Assembly: GCA_032119595.1 (NCBI GenBank)
Contig: JAUMBQ010000001.1
Span: 1 to 64,000 of the forward strand
Direction: 5' to 3'
DNA: 64,000 bases
Source of the DNA: JAGIBJ01 sp032119595
Lineage (GTDB): Bacteria; Actinomycetota; Thermoleophilia; Solirubrobacterales; Solirubrobacteraceae
Positions within the stretch are counted from its first letter, which is position 1. Every line of letters starts with the position of its first letter. The notes under the pieces were generated by a model. That model did not search any database. It was not told the DNA's origin and was given only the letters and a program-made list of their open reading frames with translations. Positions 1 to 7,420 of this stretch are shown here, one piece after another. Position numbers and translations under genes: made by a program.

Positions 1-2
1 AC

Positions 3-386
3 CTCATGAAATGCGCCGTCAGCGGCGAGCCGTACACCGTGTTCGGCTACGACGGCAAACAGGTCCGCGACAACATCCATTGCCACGACGTCGTCGAAGC
101 ATTCCTTGCGTTCCACCGCGCCCCGCGCAGCGCTGCCGTCTACAACCTCGGCGGCGGCCGCGAGTCGAACATCTCGATGCGCGAAGCGGTGCTCAAGTGC
201 GAGGCGCTCACCGGCCGGCCGATGAACATCACTTTCGGCGGCGACGCGCGCATCGGCGACCACCGCTGGTGGGTCTCCGACCTCTCCGGCTTCCAAACGG
301 ACTATCCGGAGTGGTCGCTGACCAGGTCGATGGACGACGTCCTCGCTGAGATCCACGCGGCACAGGTGCAGGCCCAGCTGGCCTGA
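3..386 (+). CDS. NAD-dependent sugar-nucleotide epimerase, CDP-paratose/tyvelose 2-epimerase-like, C-terminal part
   Basis: This is the last 127 codons of a gene that enters the window already open; the first complete codon is at 3. The segment GKQVRDNIHCHDVVEAF followed by YNLGGGRESNISMREA matches the C-terminal part of extended short-chain dehydrogenase/epimerases of the CDP-paratose 2-epimerase (tyvelose epimerase) group, which epimerise NDP-sugars with bound NAD for surface polysaccharide synthesis. The closing stretch (DHRWWVSDLSGFQTDYPEW) is also typical of the family. The Rossmann NAD site and the catalytic YxxxK lie outside the window, so the substrate cannot be confirmed. It is convergent with coaX, about 400 bp away. 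Confidence 0.8.
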   Translation, partial: LMKCAVSGEPYTVFGYDGKQVRDNIHCHDVVEAFLAFHRAPRSAAVYNLGGGRESNISMREAVLKCEALTGRPMNITFGGDARIGDHRWWVSDLSGFQTDYPEWSLTRSMDDVLAEIHAAQVQAQLA

Positions 387-420
387 ACGGCGCTCGGGCG
401 CTCGGGGCTGGTTGCCCTAG

Positions 421-483
421 TCGGGCGGCGCTGGGGCTTGTTCGGGCGGCGCTGGGGCTTGTTCGGGCTGCGCTGGGGCTTGT
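421..483. repeat. 21-bp tandem repeat, three copies
   Basis: Three head-to-tail copies start at 421, 442 and 463. The consensus begins TCGGGCGGCGCTGGGGCTTG; the third copy has one substitution (GGCGG to GCTGC region). The array then decays into TCGGGCGGGAC. It lies between convergent genes. Confidence 0.85.
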
Positions 484-663
484 TCGGGCGGGACGCGGCG
501 CTGGAAGCGTGGCCTTGGGGCCCTCTTACACCGAAGGCGGTGCGCGGGAGACGCTCCTGCGGGCGGGACTTTGAGCGGGCGGCGGCGCCTTCGGACTTCG
601 GGCTCCGGGCCTCCGGGCTTTGGTATGGCTGGGTTGGGACCCTTTCGCCAAAAGGCCCTGTAT

Positions 664-682
664 TACAAAGTAGGACTTTGTA
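664..682. other. Perfect short palindrome between convergent genes
   Basis: TACAAAGT (664-671), a 3-nt loop, then ACTTTGTA (675-682). It is notably AT-rich for this genome. It could be a transcription end or a protein site; no T-run follows on either strand. Confidence 0.4.
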
Positions 683-795
683 GGACAGAGGTTTTCGGGA
701 GACACCCCTGAACACCGGCTGCGCGCCGGCCGAATGCCAGCTCGAACTGGGCGCACAGGGGCATCCCCCGCGTAGAGACCTAGCCGCGGCGCGGC

Positions 796-1563
796 TCAGC
801 GGTCTTGGCGGTGCCAGATGATCTTGAGGCCGCGGAGGGTGAGATCGGCGTCGATCTCGTCGATCGACGTGCAGAACGGGACGACGATGCTGGCCAGGCC
901 GCCCGTCGCGATGGTCGCCACGTCGCTGCCGAGCTCCTCGCGGATGCGAGCGACGATGCCGTCGACGGCCGCCGAATAGCCGAAGAGCACGCCGCCACGA
1001 ATCGCCTCAACCGTCGACTTACCGATCACGCCTCGGGGCGGGAGCAGGTCGATCTTGGGGAGCTTGGCACCGCGATCCGACAGGGCCTCGAGGGAGATCT
1101 CCACGCCCGGCTGAATCAGGCCGCCGAGGTGGTCGCCCTCGGCCGAGACGACGTCGTACGTGATCGCCGTTCCGAAATCGACCACGACGCAGGCGGTGTG
1201 CAGCTTCTCGTAGGCCGCGACGGCATTGACGAGGCGGTCGGCGCCGAGCTCGCGCGGATTGTCGAGCCGAATCGACATGCCGGTCTTGACGCCCGGGCCC
1301 ACGACGACCGTCTCATGACTGAGGTAGCGCTCACCGACCTGCGCCCACTCCGGCGCGAGTTCCGGCACCGTCGAAGACACGATCGACCCCTTCAGCTCCG
1401 ACAGCTCCACCCCGCGCAAGCGCAGCAACGAACGCAGCGACGCACCGAGCTGATCGGCCGTCGCCTGGCGCACCGTGGCCATGCGCCAGTGCTCGACCAG
1501 GTCGTCACCGCGATAGGTGCCGAAATGGGTCTGGGTATTGCCGACGTCAACGACGAGAAGCAC
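796..1563 (-). CDS. coaX: Type III pantothenate kinase (CoaX)
   Basis: This 255-residue protein has the usual length of type III pantothenate kinases, which phosphorylate pantothenate in the first step of cytosolic coenzyme A synthesis and depend on a monovalent cation. Visible motifs are the N-terminal phosphate-1 loop DVGNTQTHFG (residues 6-15), GADRLVNAVAAYE in the middle, VVVDFGTAITYDVV with the second acidic residue, and the LGGLIQPGVEIS segment. The ATG start puts the first strand MLLVVDVGN exactly at the N-terminus. In many Actinobacteria coaX closes the tilS-hpt-ftsH-fol cluster. Here it is on the same strand as the fol genes but separated from folK by about 4.5 kb. Confidence 0.95.
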   Translation of the reverse strand: MLLVVDVGNTQTHFGTYRGDDLVEHWRMATVRQATADQLGASLRSLLRLRGVELSELKGSIVSSTVPELAPEWAQVGERYLSHETVVVGPGVKTGMSIRLDNPRELGADRLVNAVAAYEKLHTACVVVDFGTAITYDVVSAEGDHLGGLIQPGVEISLEALSDRGAKLPKIDLLPPRGVIGKSTVEAIRGGVLFGYSAAVDGIVARIREELGSDVATIATGGLASIVVPFCTSIDEIDADLTLRGLKIIWHRQDR

Positions 1564-1680
1564 GCCGTTGAGTATGACGCGGCCGCCCGGCCCACCGCAG
1601 CACGCAGCCGGATGGGGCCCGAATCGGCCGGCCGGGCGGCGGGGCGGCGGCCACCGGGGCCGGACGGAACGAGCCGGCGG

Positions 1681-3000
1681 CTACCGTCGACGTGCGACGG
1701 TCACGCTCTTGGTGACCGTCCTGACGTGCGCTCCCGCATCGTTCGGGGTCACGACCGCGCGGTAACGACTCTTGCGACTGATCCGCGGCACTGTGGTGCG
1801 GAAGCTGGAGCGCGCCGCCAGGGCGGTGACGCCGACGCGCTTCACGCGCACCCAGCGGCCACGCGGCGTCTGGCGCTGAATCGACACCCTCGCCTTCGGG
1901 GCGTTCGGATAGATCAGGCCACGGAGCTGGACCGTCGCCCGTTTGCGCGCCGTCACGCGAAGCTTGGTGAGCAGCGCGCTCTCGACGGTGATCACCGGGC
2001 TCTTGACCGGGAGCGTGGTCTGCGTCGAGATCTGGAACTTGGTCGCCTGGTAGAGCGGGGTGACCGCGAAGCTGAACGCGCCGGCGCTGCTGGCGACCTG
2101 GGTCGCGACCTGCGTGAACGGCCCGGTGAACGGGAAGTCCTGCCGGAAGAGCGCGACCCCGACCCCGCCGACGCCGGCCCCACCAACCGTTCCGGCAATC
2201 ACCGCGCCGCCGCTCCACACGACGGGGCTCGGCGTCGCCGTCGCATTCACGCCCGTCAGGCCGCGGGGTGTCGTGAAGTTGCGGGTGCTGCCCGTCGTCG
2301 TGCCCGTGGCGTTCTTGGCGATGACGCGGAAGTAGTACTTGGCATTCGCCGTGAGCGCGCCGACGTTCGTGGCCACCGACACGGTGCTCGTGCCCGCGCC
2401 CGCCGACTGCACCGCGCTCTTCAGGCCGAACTTCGTCGAGAGGCCGTACTGGAAGTAGTAGGTCGTCTCCTGGCCCTGCGGGTTGATACGGGCCGTGAAC
2501 GTCGCGCTTTGAGCGGCCGCGTTGATCGCCGGCTGCGTCGAAACGCTCGGCTTCTTCGGGTTGGCCGTCGTCTTGAGGGTGCGGTCCGCGCCACGGGAGG
2601 TGCCCGCGGCGTTCGTTGCGACCAGGCGGTAGTGGTAGGTCGTCTCGACGGTCAGGCCCGAGAGCGTGCGCTTCACCGTCGTCGGGGCGTCGCTGGCCGG
2701 GACCACCGTCGACGGAGTCTTCAGGCCGTAGCTGGTCGACGTGCCGTACTCAAAGAAGTACGTGGCATCGGCGCCGCCCGGCGTGAGCGTGCCGGTGACC
2801 GTCGCGCCCGTGCGACTCAGGGCCTCGGCGCCGCTCGTTGTGGCCTTCGGCGGCGACGGAATCGTCGGCGTGGTGGGCGTGGTGGACGTCGGCGGGGTGG
2901 TCTCGGGCGTCGTCGCGCCGACGGCGAGAGTGGCCGCCCCGGAGCTGGCGCCGGCCAGGAGACCCAGCACGATCACGGAGGTCAGGACACGTGGTGACAT
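1681..3000 (-). CDS. Secreted protein with two fibronectin type III-like repeats
   Basis: A predicted exported protein of 439 residues. I chose the ATG at 3000 because it gives a clean signal peptide (MSPRVLTSVIVLGLLAGASS...AVGA); the longer frame begins at 3036. After a TTPETTPPTSTTPTTPT linker come two homologous modules of about 90 residues. Each has the pattern YFFEYG/YYFQYG-ST-(Y/F)GLK, then a closing TTYHYRLVATNAAGTSRG or AKYYFRVIAKNATGTTTG strand, typical of fn3-like beta-sandwiches in actinobacterial surface proteins. A third beta-rich region with basic residues follows. No catalytic motif is visible, so a binding or structural role outside the cell is the most that can be said. It sits upstream of coaX on the same strand with about a 117-bp gap. 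Confidence 0.75.
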   Translation of the reverse strand: MSPRVLTSVIVLGLLAGASSGAATLAVGATTPETTPPTSTTPTTPTIPSPPKATTSGAEALSRTGATVTGTLTPGGADATYFFEYGTSTSYGLKTPSTVVPASDAPTTVKRTLSGLTVETTYHYRLVATNAAGTSRGADRTLKTTANPKKPSVSTQPAINAAAQSATFTARINPQGQETTYYFQYGLSTKFGLKSAVQSAGAGTSTVSVATNVGALTANAKYYFRVIAKNATGTTTGSTRNFTTPRGLTGVNATATPSPVVWSGGAVIAGTVGGAGVGGVGVALFRQDFPFTGPFTQVATQVASSAGAFSFAVTPLYQATKFQISTQTTLPVKSPVITVESALLTKLRVTARKRATVQLRGLIYPNAPKARVSIQRQTPRGRWVRVKRVGVTALAARSSFRTTVPRISRKSRYRAVVTPNDAGAHVRTVTKSVTVARRR

Positions 3001-3102
3001 GCTTGCCGCAACACGGCCGCCGGCGAAAAGTTGCACGGCGGCAAGGCTACCGAGCGGGGCAGTCGGGGCAGTCGGGGTCCGCGCGGTTCGCGGGAATTGG
3101 AA

Positions 3103-3260
3103 TCGCGGGCGATCAGGGTTCGCGGGAATCGCGGGCGACCAGGATTCGCGGGCGACCAGGAATCGCGGGCGACCAGGAATCGCGGGCGACCAGGATTCGC
3201 GGGCGACCAGGAATCTTCGCGGGCGACCAGGAATCGCGGGCGTTCAGGATTCGCGGGCGG
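3103..3260. repeat. 17-bp tandem repeat array
   Basis: About nine units of TCGCGGGCGACCAGGAA/T run from 3103 to 3260, five of them strictly contiguous between 3129 and 3213. The array runs into the 3' end of the PAP2 gene: its TGA stop (3244-3246) lies inside a degenerate unit, so the last codons of that gene are repeat-derived. Confidence 0.9.
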
Positions 3261-3975
3261 TGGGCCCTTGCGGGCGATGGGGTTCGCGTCGGCCGGCGGC
3301 CTGACCGGTGATCACGGCGGCCGGGACGAGCCAGGCCAGGCCGACGAGGTAGGCGGCGAGCACGTCGCTCACGAAATGCGCCTCGACGATCACGCGCGAG
3401 GGGCCCATAAAGAGCATGACCGCGACGAGCGGAGCGACGACGTCGAGGCGACGGTGCCGCCACGCCAGCCATGCCAGCGACCCGAAGAACACGACGCCGT
3501 AGACCGTGTGGCCGCTCGGGTAGTTGAGGCCCTCGCCAGCGAACACGCCGAAGGTTTCGACCCGCTCGAGCATCAGGGGCGTCGGGCCCGACAGCTCCTT
3601 GAGGAGCATGTTGAAGAACACGCCGGTGCCCGCGAGCCCCACGAACAGCACGCCGCGCACGCCGTCGGATCGCACGATCGCCGGCAGCACCGCCACGAGC
3701 GTGAGCGCGGCGATGACCGGGGTGCCGATGGCCGCGAAGAATGTCCCGATCTCGACGACGCGAATCGGGAGCGTCGAACTTTCCAGGTGGTGGAGCGCCC
3801 ACTCGTCGCCCGGGAACGGCCCGACCCACTTCAGCCACAGCCGAAGCCCCAGCACGAGGAGCCCCGCGATCAGCGGCACGGCGATCGCCACGCGGACGCG
3901 AGGGCGCGCCCAGACGGAGATCCGCGCGGGTTCCGGGATCGGCGCGGGTTCGGGGATGGCCGTCACCGCACCCAT
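3244..3975 (-). CDS. PAP2-family membrane phosphatase
   Basis: A 243-residue integral membrane protein of the PAP2 (type 2 phosphatidic acid phosphatase) superfamily, which removes phosphate from lipid phosphates such as undecaprenyl pyrophosphate or phosphatidic acid. The family motifs are visible: a weak first motif around KELSGPTPL (126-134), PSGH at 153-156, and SRVIVEAHFVSD with R194, H200 and D204. At least five hydrophobic segments flank these. The first motif lacks the usual KxxxxxxRP arginine, so activity is likely but not certain. I chose ATG 3975 because the longer frame (to 4131) only translates an intergenic repeat. The C-terminal residues overlap the 17-bp repeat array. Confidence 0.85.
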   Translation of the reverse strand: MGAVTAIPEPAPIPEPARISVWARPRVRVAIAVPLIAGLLVLGLRLWLKWVGPFPGDEWALHHLESSTLPIRVVEIGTFFAAIGTPVIAALTLVAVLPAIVRSDGVRGVLFVGLAGTGVFFNMLLKELSGPTPLMLERVETFGVFAGEGLNYPSGHTVYGVVFFGSLAWLAWRHRRLDVVAPLVAVMLFMGPSRVIVEAHFVSDVLAAYLVGLAWLVPAAVITGQAAGRREPHRPQGPTARES

Positions 3976-4017
3976 CGTGCCGGACTGCGCCGACGCGCGC
4001 GCAGGGACGGGCGGCGC

Positions 4018-4270
4018 CCGAGGGGCTTGCTTCCAAAAGCGACCAAAACGGGCTGCTCTCGAAGCAAGCCCCGAGCCTGCCCGCGCCGACGCGCGCGCAG
4101 CGCGAGCGGCGCCCGAGGGGTTTGCTTCCAAACGCGCCCAAAACGGGCTGGTCTGGAAGCAAGCCCCGAGCCTGCCGGCGCCGACGCGCGGGCGGGCGGG
4201 CAGGCGGGCGGTGCCCGCGGGGGCTTGCTCCCAAACGCGCCCAAAACGGGCTGATTTGGAAGCAAGCCTA
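4018..4270 (+). repeat. Three copies of a GCTTGCTTCC hairpin element
   Basis: Three near-identical units of about 100 bp begin near 4018, 4113 and 4213. Each contains GGGGCTTGCTTCC, an inner segment AAGCGACCAAAACGGGCT or its variant, and the complementary arm GGAAGCAAGCCCC, so each can fold into a stem of about 12 bp with a loop near 30 nt. Units are joined by CGAGCCTGCC(G/C)GCGCCGACGCGCG. The same element occurs in the opposite orientation at 26.65-26.86 kb. The array fills the space between the divergent PAP2 and GST-like genes. Confidence 0.9.
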
Positions 4271-4291
4271 TAACTGACCGCTAGTCAGTTA
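4271..4291. promoter_or_regulatory. Perfect 8-5-8 palindrome, TetR-type operator candidate
   Basis: TAACTGAC (4271-4278), spacer CGCTA, GTCAGTTA (4284-4291): a perfect inverted repeat with a TGACCG...GTCA core, which resembles operators of TetR-family repressors. It ends 27 bp before the chosen ATG of the GST-like gene, where a repressor would block the promoter or start. No tetR gene is in the window. A terminator is unlikely because it is upstream of a gene and lacks a T-run. Confidence 0.6.
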
Positions 4292-4318
4292 GGTCGGTTT
4301 GGTGCTACGGTGGCGCCC

Positions 4319-5062
4319 ATGCGCCACACCTTGCATGTGATCAACGGCTCCCACCCGTGTGCGGCGGTGCTGCGGGCGATGGAGCTGAAGGGCATCGACG
4401 TGAAGATCGTCGAGTACATGCCGCCGTTCCACGCGGCCCTGCTGAAGATGCGTTTTGGCTACCGGCGGGTGCCGGTGCTCGTGATGGACGGCGGCGAGGT
4501 GGTGCGCGGGTCGAGGCAGATCATGCAGCGGCTCGAGGCGATCCAGCCGTACCCGCAGCTCTACCCGCGCGAGCACATCGCCGCCATTGAGACGGCCGAG
4601 CGATGGGGCGACGACGTCCTGCAGCCCGCAGCTCGCCGCCTGTTCTGGCTGGCGATGCGCGGCAACCCGAAGGCGCTCGCCAGCTTCCAGGCTGGTAGCC
4701 ATCTGCCGAGCCTGCCCAAGCCGATCGTCGGGCTCTTCGCGCCGGTGATCATCGCCGGCGAGTACCGCCTCAACGGCATCACGGCCGCCAAGCTCGACCA
4801 GCACCTCGCCGAGTTCCCCGAGTTCTTCGACCGCCTCGACGCGTTCCATGCCGACGGTGCCTTCGGCACGACGACCCCCACCGGCGCCGACCTTCAGATC
4901 GGCTCCTCGCTGCAGCTCCTGCGAGCCATCGAAGATCTGCGTCCGCTCATCGACGCCCACCCGCTCGCCCGCGAAATCGCTCGCTGGCTCCCCGCCTCGC
5001 CCGGGAGCGTCCCCGCTGGCGCGCTCGACAAGGAGCTCGTCAACCGCGTCGTCGCTGGATAG
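4319..5062 (+). CDS. Glutathione S-transferase-like protein
   Basis: A 247-residue cytosolic protein. The first 80 residues fit a thioredoxin-fold GST N-terminal domain: strand HTLHVINGSHPCAAVLRAMELKGI, then RRVPVLVMDGGEVVRGSRQIMQRLE, with the cis-proline (VPVL) and the acidic glutathione-binding motif replaced by RGSRQI. The remainder is helical, as in GST C-terminal domains. High-GC Actinobacteria usually lack glutathione, so the thiol cofactor is unknown. ATG 4319 is preferred; a GTG at 4310 in frame is the alternative. The palindrome just upstream suggests control by a TetR-type repressor, consistent with a detoxification role, but that is inference. Confidence 0.7.
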   Translation: MRHTLHVINGSHPCAAVLRAMELKGIDVKIVEYMPPFHAALLKMRFGYRRVPVLVMDGGEVVRGSRQIMQRLEAIQPYPQLYPREHIAAIETAERWGDDVLQPAARRLFWLAMRGNPKALASFQAGSHLPSLPKPIVGLFAPVIIAGEYRLNGITAAKLDQHLAEFPEFFDRLDAFHADGAFGTTTPTGADLQIGSSLQLLRAIEDLRPLIDAHPLAREIARWLPASPGSVPAGALDKELVNRVVAG

Positions 5063-5095
5063 CGTCGCGGCACCACGCACGGGCCGGCACGGCCG

Positions 5096-5277
5096 GGAGC
5101 GCGAAGCGGCGCAGGCGAGGGCAAGCGAAGCGGCGCAGGCCCGAGCGATCGAAGCAGCGCACGCCAAAGCGACCGAAGCGGCGCACGCCAAAGCGACCGA
5201 AGCGGCGCAGGCCAAAGCGACCGAAGCGGCCCAAGCCAAAGCGACCGAAGCGGCGCAGGCCAAAGCGACCAGCCGGC
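5096..5277. repeat. 24-bp tandem repeat array
   Basis: About seven to eight head-to-tail units of roughly GCGACCGAAGCGGCGCAGGC plus CAAA, degenerate at the left and nearly identical from 5160 on. Because the period is a multiple of three, one plus-strand frame reads an EAAQAKAT octapeptide repeat, but that frame has no start context and is not continuous with the upstream gene. The array separates the convergent GST-like and hypothetical genes. Confidence 0.85.
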
Positions 5278-5317
5278 GACCGGGAGGGCACGCCGGCGAC
5301 TCAGCCGACGGGCCGAT

Positions 5318-5845
5318 CTACGCTTCGCGGGCGCGGTCCTCGACGGCCGCGCTGATCACGGCCTCGAACGGCTGAGCGCCCGGGCTCACGATCAGTCGAT
5401 CGCCGTAGAGGACGACGCGATGGCGCATGCCGCCCTGCGCCGGAATCCACGACGGAAGCTCGAAGAGCGTGCGGGGCTGACGACGGGCGTCGAAGCGAAA
5501 CTGCCGAGCGGCGCCGGCCTTGGCCTGCTCGGTGATGTAGGCGCTGCCGTCGAACGCGATCCACAGATCGATCGTCGGAAGGTGCCAGCCGCGGCCGGTC
5601 GGCGTGAAGCGGCCAGTGTCGGTCGGGACGCTGCGGCGCCGGAGTTCGGCCGCCGTCCTCGCGACGAGGTCGCAAAGCGCATGGTGCGTCGCCTGGACTT
5701 GACGCGCAGCATGGCTCTGCTCTTGCTCACGACGCGCGGCATCGCCGTCATCGGTGCGCGTGGACCCAGCGACGATGTCGGCGAAGCGGGGCGGTGCCGG
5801 TTCGTCGACCATGGTGCCGAAGAGTAGCCGTGTGAGCGGGTTCAC
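5318..5845 (-). CDS. Hypothetical protein
   Basis: I do not recognise this 175-residue protein. I chose the GTG at 5845 because it is preceded by a good ribosome-binding sequence (GAAGGAAG, about seven bases upstream); an ATG at 5812 and a longer frame to 5890 are alternatives. It contains a charged helical stretch (RREQEQSHAARQVQATHHAL, roughly residues 37-56) and a mixed alpha/beta C-terminal half with WHLPTIDLWIAFDGSAYITE and HRVVLYGDRLIVSP. No signal peptide, membrane segment or cofactor motif is seen. It lies downstream of folK on the same strand. Confidence 0.5.
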   Translation of the reverse strand: MNPLTRLLFGTMVDEPAPPRFADIVAGSTRTDDGDAARREQEQSHAARQVQATHHALCDLVARTAAELRRRSVPTDTGRFTPTGRGWHLPTIDLWIAFDGSAYITEQAKAGAARQFRFDARRQPRTLFELPSWIPAQGGMRHRVVLYGDRLIVSPGAQPFEAVISAAVEDRAREA

Positions 5846-6062
5846 GGAAGGCTTCCTTCTCGATCCATTCCTCTGAACTCCGGTCCGCACGCCCGAAACC
5901 GCCGGTACGCGGGTAATTCCCGTTCCGTTGAGCGTTGCTCAAAGAAGTGGCAGCTGCGGCCCGCCCGACGACTCAGCGCTTGGCGAGCACCCACCAGTCC
6001 ACGCCGCTGCGGCGCAGAATGTCGCCCGGGAACCAAATCCCCCGGCCCAGGCGAGCGGTCGC

Positions 6063-6575
6063 CTACCGCGTCAGCGGGTCGCCGGCTCGGCGGACGCCCT
6101 CGTCGAGTGGGAGCTGGGCGAGCGCGTCGGCGACGCGAGCACCGCCGGGCATCCTGAGGTCGAAGTCGAGTTCGAGGAGCGGAATCATCACGAATCGCCG
6201 CGTGAGGACCTGGGCGTGGGGCAGCGTGAGGCGCTCGTGGGCAAACGGTTCGTCGCCGAAGAGGAGCAGGTCGACGTCCAGCGCCCGCGGGCCGTGGCGC
6301 ACGTAGCCGGGCATCGACTCGAGCACCCGGCCGCGTTCCTGCTCGACCGCCTTGCAGGCAGCGAGGAGTTCCAGGGGGCTGAGGTCGGTCTCGATCTGGA
6401 GGGCGGCGTTGAGGAAGGCGGGCTGCTCGAGGACGAAGCCGACGGGATCGGTGTCGTAGGTCGAGGAGCTGCGCAAGACCGTGACCCCGTGGCTCGGGAG
6501 CAGGTCCACCGCAGCCTGGAGCTGGTCGCGCCGCTCGCCCACGTTCGAGCCGAGGCCAAGGTAGCCGCGCGTCAC
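6063..6575 (-). CDS. folK: 2-amino-4-hydroxy-6-hydroxymethyldihydropteridine pyrophosphokinase (HPPK)
   Basis: HPPK transfers pyrophosphate from ATP to 6-hydroxymethyl-7,8-dihydropterin, the step before dihydropteroate synthase in folate synthesis. The 170-residue protein has the N-terminal YLGLGSNVGERRDQL, the central RPT-like region DTDPVGFVLEQPAFLNAA, the signature PRALDVDLLLFGDE with the two Mg-binding aspartates, and LPHAQVLTRRFVMIPLLELD. No ATG exists nearby; GTG 6575 puts the first beta strand at the N-terminus as in the family. The longer frame to 6803 only translates a Gly-Pro-Leu minisatellite. It is the last fol gene of the minus-strand set. Confidence 0.93.
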   Translation of the reverse strand: MTRGYLGLGSNVGERRDQLQAAVDLLPSHGVTVLRSSSTYDTDPVGFVLEQPAFLNAALQIETDLSPLELLAACKAVEQERGRVLESMPGYVRHGPRALDVDLLLFGDEPFAHERLTLPHAQVLTRRFVMIPLLELDFDLRMPGGARVADALAQLPLDEGVRRAGDPLTR

Positions 6576-6587
6576 GTCGGCATCCGA

Positions 6588-6660
6588 ACCGGGCGGGCCC
6601 AGCGGGCCAGGCGGGCCGGGCGAGCCCAGCGGGCCAGGCGAGCCAAGCCGGCCGGGCGGA
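6588..6660. repeat. GC-only minisatellite upstream of folK
   Basis: Imperfect 9- and 18-bp units of the type GGGCCCAGCGGGCCAGGC and GGGCCGGGCGAGCCCAGC are repeated between folK and the next upstream gene. It begins about 13 bp before the folK GTG, which leaves little room for a normal leader, so folK expression may depend on the upstream transcript. Confidence 0.7.
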
Positions 6661-6687
6661 GCGCCAACGACTCGGGGAGCCGCGACG

Positions 6688-7290
6688 TCACTTGCTTTTG
6701 CGGAATGCGCGCAGGCCCTTGGGCATGAGCGCCCAGTCGCGCAGGCGACGGGAGTAGGCGGTGGCGAGCGCCGTGGCCGCGTTGTCGTGCAGCGGCGCGC
6801 CATGACCGACCAGCAGATGCTGCACCGGCAATTTGTCGCCGACCCGCTTGTGCACGAACCCGCGCATCATCGGGTGCACGCCGACCGGACTCGCCTTCGA
6901 GAGCGCGAAATAGGGGTTGGTGCCGAGCTGCTCAGCGACGACGAGTGTGCCGGTGTCGGGCCACCAGATCGCCCGCTCCGTCCACGCCTTGCCGCTGAGC
7001 ACCGGGATGATCTGGAACGGCGTCCCAGGCAAATCGTCGGGGAGACGGTGCAGCGGAACCTCATAGTGCTCGGCGAGCGACTTACACGCGCGAGGGTGCC
7101 GATCCAAGAGCTGGATGACGCCCGCGATCTCGCCGAGCTGGCGCGCCTGCTCGATGGCCTCGGGCACATCGACCGGGTCGACCAGCCAGACCTTGCCATC
7201 GACGACGAGCGCGTGGGATGCGCGCTGCATCCACTCGTCCATCACCCACGACAGACCATGCTCGAACGGCTGAATCAGCTTCACGCTCAT
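6688..7290 (-). CDS. Metallo-beta-lactamase-fold-like protein, degenerate
   Basis: A 200-residue cytosolic protein whose order of elements suggests an MBL-fold hydrolase: HALVVDGKVWLVDPVDVPEA near the N-terminus, GVIQLLDRHPRACKSLAEHY where the HxHxDH metal motif normally sits, WPDTGTLVVAEQLGTNPYF, and VQHLLVGHGAPLHDNA near the C-terminus, like the GHG of MBL proteins. The canonical HxHxDH is replaced by LDRHPRAC, so metal binding and hydrolase activity are doubtful. It lies between folK and the thioesterase-like gene on the same strand but is separated from the latter by a large repeat array. Confidence 0.55.
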   Translation of the reverse strand: MSVKLIQPFEHGLSWVMDEWMQRASHALVVDGKVWLVDPVDVPEAIEQARQLGEIAGVIQLLDRHPRACKSLAEHYEVPLHRLPDDLPGTPFQIIPVLSGKAWTERAIWWPDTGTLVVAEQLGTNPYFALSKASPVGVHPMMRGFVHKRVGDKLPVQHLLVGHGAPLHDNAATALATAYSRRLRDWALMPKGLRAFRKSK

Positions 7291-7420
7291 GGCCCATGAG
7301 CCTATTGGGGCCGCGCTGCCGGTGGCCGGGCGCCCGCGAGAAGCCGTGCGCCCGCGGCGTCGTCGATCGAGCCGCTCGTAGGCAACACGCTGGCCGGCGG
7401 CTCAGCGCTGGCCGGCGGCG

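Larger units (their letters stand above)
387..795. other. Intergenic gap between convergent genes with short repeats
   Basis: No gene is supported here; the open frames on both strands are low-complexity. The gap holds a three-copy 21-bp tandem repeat (421-483) and a perfect 8-bp inverted repeat, TACAAAGT-AGG-ACTTTGTA, at 664-682. Around 551-568 it carries a fragment reading CCTGCGGGCGGGACT that resembles the start of the 75-77 bp repeat unit at 45.6 kb. Both flanking genes end here, so terminators are expected, but no hairpin with a T-run is obvious. Confidence 0.6.

Noticed and set aside
664..682. Intrinsic terminator at the coaX/epimerase junction
   Set aside because: The palindrome is perfect, but no T-run follows on either strand and it is more than 100 bp from the coaX stop, so it is listed only as a palindrome.
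805..2997. 730-residue plus-strand frame opposite coaX and the fn3 gene
   Set aside because: It is Arg/Ala-rich, has no recognisable domain and lies antisense to two well-supported genes; such frames are typical shadows in high-GC DNA.
5096..5277. Coding repeat EAAQAKAT on the plus strand
   Set aside because: The frame lacks a plausible start and ribosome-binding site, differs from the frame of the preceding gene, and the period of 24 bp explains the open frame.
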